Source: Brevundimonas intermedia
Lineage (GTDB): Bacteria > Pseudomonadota > Alphaproteobacteria > Caulobacterales > Caulobacteraceae
Assembly: GCF_027922165.1 (NCBI RefSeq)
Contig: NZ_BSFD01000001.1
Location: forward strand, 204,883-268,882
Direction of reading: 5' to 3'
Length of the DNA stretch: 64,000 nucleotides
Shown: positions 60,330 to 64,000 of the stretch, piece by piece
Layout: each line of letters starts with the position of its first letter
How positions within the stretch are numbered: position 1 is the first letter of the stretch
The notes under the pieces: generated by a model
The model's database searches: none
The model's input: the letters and a program-made list of their open reading frames with translations, nothing else
What the model was told of the DNA's origin: nothing
Position numbers and translations under genes: made by a program

Positions 60330-62042
60330 TCAGGAGCCCTCCATCATTTCAGCATTGCTCTTGCCCGGCGGAACCAGCGGCCAGACATTGTCTCGGGAAT
60401 CGATGACCACATGGGCCAGGCAGGGGCCGTCGGCGGCCAGCAGGCGCTGGATGCCGTCGGACACCTGATCGCGACGATCGATACGGAAGGCCTCAATGCC
60501 GAAAGCCTCGGCCACCTTCACGAAGTCCGGATTGTCGGACAGGTCGATCTCGGAATAGTTCTCGGCGAAGAACAGCTCCTGCCACTGGCGCACCAGGCCC
60601 AGCGAGGAGTTGTCGATCAGCACGATCTTCAGCGGGATGCCGTAACGCTTCAGCGTCGCCAGCTCCTGGATGTTCATCATGAAGCCGCCGTCGCCGGCGA
60701 TGGTCACGACGGTCGCCGAGGGGTCAGCGAGCTTGGCGCCGATGCCGGCGGGCAGGCCGAAGCCCATGGCGCCCAGGCCGCCCGAGGTGATGTGGGCCTC
60801 GGGCCGCGAGAAACGGCAGTGCATGGCGGCCCACATCTGGTGTTGGCCCACGTCGCAGGCGGCGACGAAATCATCGCCGGCCGCTTCGGACACTTCCTTC
60901 AGCAGGGCCGGGGCGTAGACCCCCTCGCCCGGCGCGTCATAGCGATAGGCGCCGACGGCGGCGGCCTGGACGCAATCTTCCGACCAGGACTGAATATCCA
61001 GGGCCGGACCGCCGGCCAGGCGCGCCGTCAGGGACTCGACCCCGTCCTTCAGCTCGCCGACGACAGCGACATTGGCCGCCCGCAGCTTGCCGACTTCCGA
61101 GGCGTCGATGTCGAAATGGACGATCCGGGCGTTGGGCGCGAACTCGGCCAGCTTGCCCGTGGCGCGGTCGTCGAACCGGGCGCCGACGACGATCAGCAGA
61201 TCGCTGTCCTGCACCGCATGATTGGCGGCGCGGGCGCCGTGCATGCCCAGCATGCCCAGCATGCCGGGCGCGTCGGTCGGGATGGTGCCCAGGGCGTTCA
61301 GGGTCGAGACCTGGGGGATGCCGGTCGCGGCGACGAAGGCGCGCAAGGCCTCGGTCGCTCGGCCGATCTTCACCCCGCCGCCGATATAGACCAGCGGCTT
61401 CTTCGCCGCCCGGATCGCAGCCTCGGCGGCGGCGATGGCGTCGTGATCGATGCGCGGCGTCTCGTTGGGAATGTGGAAGCCGTAGTCTTCGCTGGTCGTG
61501 GCGAATTGCACGTCCTTGGGCAGATCGACCAGGACCGGACCGGGACGACCCGAGGCGGCGATATGGAAGGCCTCCTCGATGGCGGCCGGAACATCGGCGG
61601 CGGACCGGACCAGGATCGAGTGTTTCACGATCGGCAGGGTGACGCCCAGTATGTCGATCTCCTGGAAGGCGTCGGTGCCCATCAGGCCCTGCGCCACATT
61701 GCCGGTGATGCAGACCATCGGCACCGAATCCATCATCGCATTGGCGATGCCGGTGATCAGATTGGTGGCGCCGGGGCCGGAGGTGGCCATACACACCCCG
61801 ACCTTGCCGCTCTTCCTGGCATAGGCGTCGGCGGCGAAGGCCGCGCCCTGCTCGTGGCGAACCAGGATATGCTTCAGCTTGGATCCGGCCAGAGCGTCAT
61901 AGACCGGCATGATGGCGCCGCCCGGATAACCGAACACCACCTCCACGCCCAGCCGCTCCAGGGTGGAGACCAGCAGGCGCGCCCCCGATCGGGGGGCGGC
62001 CTCGGCTGAGGATTTGAAGGCGGCGGCGGTCATCAGGGTCAT
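60330..62042 (-). CDS. ilvB: Acetolactate synthase large subunit
   Basis: A 570-residue thiamine-diphosphate enzyme that makes acetolactate and acetohydroxybutyrate. Visible signatures: GYPGGAIMPVYDALAGS, catalytic Glu in LVRHEQGAAFAADAYAR, the FAD-binding middle domain, and the C-terminal ThDP motif GDGGFMMNIQELATL followed by IVLIDNSSLGLVRQWQELFF. Length is normal. The start codon lies 19 bases after the ilvC stop. It forms a pair with the minimal small subunit next to it. Confidence 0.95.
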   Translation of the reverse strand: MTLMTAAAFKSSAEAAPRSGARLLVSTLERLGVEVVFGYPGGAIMPVYDALAGSKLKHILVRHEQGAAFAADAYARKSGKVGVCMATSGPGATNLITGIANAMMDSVPMVCITGNVAQGLMGTDAFQEIDILGVTLPIVKHSILVRSAADVPAAIEEAFHIAASGRPGPVLVDLPKDVQFATTSEDYGFHIPNETPRIDHDAIAAAEAAIRAAKKPLVYIGGGVKIGRATEALRAFVAATGIPQVSTLNALGTIPTDAPGMLGMLGMHGARAANHAVQDSDLLIVVGARFDDRATGKLAEFAPNARIVHFDIDASEVGKLRAANVAVVGELKDGVESLTARLAGGPALDIQSWSEDCVQAAAVGAYRYDAPGEGVYAPALLKEVSEAAGDDFVAACDVGQHQMWAAMHCRFSRPEAHITSGGLGAMGFGLPAGIGAKLADPSATVVTIAGDGGFMMNIQELATLKRYGIPLKIVLIDNSSLGLVRQWQELFFAENYSEIDLSDNPDFVKVAEAFGIEAFRIDRRDQVSDGIQRLLAADGPCLAHVVIDSRDNVWPLVPPGKSNAEMMEGS

Positions 62043-62061
62043 CCGGTCTATCGCTTGCGGC

Positions 62062-63075
62062 TCAGGCCGCTTCGGACTTGGGGGTGTTCAGCCAGGCCAT
62101 CCGCTCGCGCAGACGGGCGCCGACCTGTTCGATCTGGCTTTCGCGGTCCGCCTTCAGCCAGGCTTCGTACTGCGGCTTGCCGGCCTCGTTCTCGGCGATC
62201 CAGTTGCGCGCGAAGGTTCCGTCCTGGATCTCGTCCAGAATGGTCTTCATGCGGGCCTTGGTCTCTTCGTTGACGACCCGCGGGCCGCTGGCGACCGCGC
62301 CGTACTTGGCGGTTTCCGAGATGAAGTGGTGCATCTTCGAGATGCCGCCCTCGTAGAACAGGTCCACGATCAGCTTCAGCTCGTGCAGGCATTCGAAATA
62401 GGCGATCTCGGGCTGGTAGCCGGCCTCGACCAGGGTGTTGAACCCTTGCATGACCAGTTCCTTGGCGCCGCCGCACAGGACGGCCTGTTCGCCGAACAGA
62501 TCGGTCTCGGTCTCTTCACGGAAGGTGGTTTCCAGCAGGCCGCCGGTCGCGCCGCCGTTGCCCTTGGCGTAGCCCATGGCCCGGTCGCGGGCCTTGCCGG
62601 TCACGTCCTTCTCGATGGCGAACAGCGAGGGCACGCCGCGGCCGCGCTGGAACTCGCGACGGACCAGATCGCCCGGCCCCTTGGGCGCGACCAGGATGAC
62701 GTCCATGTCGGGGCGCGGGGTGATGCGCTCGTAGATGATCGAGAAGCCGTGAGCGAACAGCAGGGCCGAGCCTTCCTTGGCGTTGGGCTCGATGATGTCG
62801 CGATAGACCTCGCCTTGGACCATGTCCGGGGTCAGGATGGCGATGATGTCGGCGCCCTTGACGGCCTCGGCCGGCTCGGCGGTCGGCACGCCGTCGGCGG
62901 TGGCGTGCTTCCAGCCCGTGCCGCCGTGGCGGACGCCGGCGACTACGTCATGGCCGCTGTCCTTCAGGTTCTGCGCATGGGCGCGGCCCTGAGAGCCATA
63001 GCCGATGATGGCGATGCGCTGACCGGCGATGGCGCCCGGCTTGATGTCTTCGTTGGTGTAGATGGTGATGGCCAT
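62062..63075 (-). CDS. ilvC: Ketol-acid reductoisomerase
   Basis: A 337-residue class I enzyme that converts acetolactate to dihydroxyisovalerate with NADPH. The N-terminal Rossmann motif is [19 protein letters not shown]. The C-terminal knotted domain contains [20 protein letters not shown] and [14 protein letters not shown], plus [19 protein letters not shown] with metal-binding Glu residues. It starts 6 bases after the ilvD stop, in the same transcript. Confidence 0.96.
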   Translation of the reverse strand: MAITIYTNEDIKPGAIAGQRIAIIGYGSQGRAHAQNLKDSGHDVVAGVRHGGTGWKHATADGVPTAEPAEAVKGADIIAILTPDMVQGEVYRDIIEPNAKEGSALLFAHGFSIIYERITPRPDMDVILVAPKGPGDLVRREFQRGRGVPSLFAIEKDVTGKARDRAMGYAKGNGGATGGLLETTFREETETDLFGEQAVLCGGAKELVMQGFNTLVEAGYQPEIAYFECLHELKLIVDLFYEGGISKMHHFISETAKYGAVASGPRVVNEETKARMKTILDEIQDGTFARNWIAENEAGKPQYEAWLKADRESQIEQVGARLRERMAWLNTPKSEAA

Positions 63076-63081
63076 GAGAAT

Positions 63082-64000
63082 TCAGGCGTCCTGAGCAGCA
63101 GTGGATTTGTGAGACGCCTGGCCAAAATCGGGAATCTGGGCCGGCGGCGGGTTGGGGATGGTGACCGCACCCTGGGCCGCCGAGGCGACCGAGGCGCGGT
63201 ATTTGGCGAAGACACCTCGCGCCGGGCGGACTACGTGGGGCGTAAAGCCCGCCCGGCGCGTCGCCAGGTCGACGTTGACGTCGATCCGGCGGTTGGTGAC
63301 GTCGATGGTGATGCGGTCACCATCGCGAATGAGCGCGATCGGGCCGCCGACGGCGGCTTCCGGCGAGACGTGGCCGGCGACGAAACCGTAGCTGGCGCCC
63401 GAGAAGCGGCCGTCGGTCAGCAGGGCGACATTGTCGATCTTGCGACCCTTCAGGGCGGCCGTGACCTGCAGCATCTCGCGCATGCCGGGCCCGCCCTTGG
63501 GGCCTTCGTAGCGGATGATGATGACGTCGCCTTCGCCGACCGAACCGTCCTGGACGGCGTGGAAGGCGTCTTCCTCGCTGTCGAAGACGCAGGCCGGGCC
63601 TTCAAACTTATCGACCTTGTGGCCGGTCAGCTTGATGACCGCGCCCTCGGGAGCGACGTCGCCATAGATGACGGCGAAGCTGCCGCGGTCCATGACCGGG
63701 GCGTCGAAGGTGGTCACGACAACCTGGCCGGGGGTTTCCTCGGCCTCGGCCGCCTCGGCGAACAGGCTGCGGCCGCTGACGGTGGGGGTGTTCACGATCT
63801 TGCCTGCCTCGGCCATCCGCTGAGTGACCAAGCGCGTGCCGCCAACGGCGAACAGGTGCGAGGCCAGGAAACGGCCGCCCGGCTTCAGGTCACAGATGAC
63901 CGGCGCCTCGACACAGGCCTGGTGACAGTCCTCGACGCCGAACTCGACGCCTGCCTCGGCCGCGATAGCCGTCAGGTGCATGACGGCGTTGGTCGATCCG
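63082..64000 (-). CDS. ilvD: Dihydroxy-acid dehydratase, 5' part outside window
   Basis: The C-terminal 305 residues of an IlvD/Edd-family enzyme, which dehydrates dihydroxyisovalerate and dihydroxymethylvalerate. The frame continues upstream of base 63981, giving GSTNAV, the known start of a conserved block. Other signatures: [23 protein letters not shown] region ([13 protein letters not shown]), [34 protein letters not shown] and the Ala/Pro-rich C-terminus. The cluster Cys lie upstream, outside the window, apart from DCHQAC. Operon position before ilvC favours IlvD over phosphogluconate dehydratase. Confidence 0.92.
   Translation of the reverse strand, partial: GSTNAVMHLTAIAAEAGVEFGVEDCHQACVEAPVICDLKPGGRFLASHLFAVGGTRLVTQRMAEAGKIVNTPTVSGRSLFAEAAEAEETPGQVVVTTFDAPVMDRGSFAVIYGDVAPEGAVIKLTGHKVDKFEGPACVFDSEEDAFHAVQDGSVGEGDVIIIRYEGPKGGPGMREMLQVTAALKGRKIDNVALLTDGRFSGASYGFVAGHVSPEAAVGGPIALIRDGDRITIDVTNRRIDVNVDLATRRAGFTPHVVRPARGVFAKYRASVASAAQGAVTIPNPPPAQIPDFGQASHKSTAAQDA

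Noticed and set aside
1-64000. tRNA, rRNA, CRISPR arrays, complete insertion sequences or phage genes
   Set aside because: I looked for conserved RNA patterns, regular short repeats with spacers, and transposase or integrase motifs, and found none.

Overview
The window is dense, GC-rich chromosome from an alphaproteobacterium. It most resembles Brevundimonas or a close relative in Caulobacterales. The signs are tandem S46 dipeptidyl-peptidases, large TonB-dependent receptors, a Caulobacter-type maltose locus, TorF-type outer-membrane proteins, sigma-54 control near flagellar genes and short intergenic palindromes. This placement is inferred from gene content; no rRNA or other marker gene is present. 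I see no tRNA, rRNA, CRISPR array, complete insertion sequence or prophage.

Layout. 1-4770: two tandem S46 peptidases (the first cut by the window edge) and a GNAT acetyltransferase. 4782-8644: a palindromic repeat element, then a TetR regulator with a candidate operator, a DHA2-type MFS pump, its HlyD/EmrA partner and a 58-residue protein. 8926-13593: a small protein, an orphan sensor kinase and a convergent response regulator/kinase pair. 13763-16723: a TonB-dependent receptor. 17018-25011: a late flagellar module, with flgD-flgE-(FlgN-like)-flgK-flgL on the minus strand and flagellin-fliD-fliS on the plus strand. 25022-29451: a consensus-quality sigma-54 promoter, an ECF sigma factor, a small overlapping gene and a large Asp-rich autotransporter. 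29452-31428: repeat-rich DNA with a lipoprotein gene and a stand-alone EF-Tu domain-2-like protein. 31429-38080: a tripartite RND pump with a divergent TetR regulator and two operator-like palindromes. 38151-53273: a maltodextrin/starch locus (sugar MFS, TonB receptor, two GH13 enzymes, LacI regulator, GH97 enzyme, second sugar MFS, GH15 glucoamylase). 53337-55472: a TorF-like protein and an ammonium transporter. 55688-64000: an ilvD-ilvC-ilvB-ilvM/N-leuA-leuC-leuD-leuB branched-chain amino acid operon, cut at its ilvD end.

How the parts work together. The maltodextrin locus is a full uptake and degradation route: the receptor brings oligosaccharides across the outer membrane, exported hydrolases cut them, MFS carriers move sugars across the inner membrane, and a cytoplasmic GH13 enzyme finishes the job. 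A TGCAAA direct-repeat motif occurs in front of three of its transcription units, which suggests common control by the LacI protein. The ilv-leu operon covers nearly the whole pathway. Its LeuA lacks the C-terminal leucine-sensing domain and its acetolactate synthase small subunit is a minimal ACT domain, so end-product control may be unusual. The most novel-looking part is 25022-29451, where a sigma-54 promoter just behind fliS appears to drive an ECF sigma factor next to a surface autotransporter.
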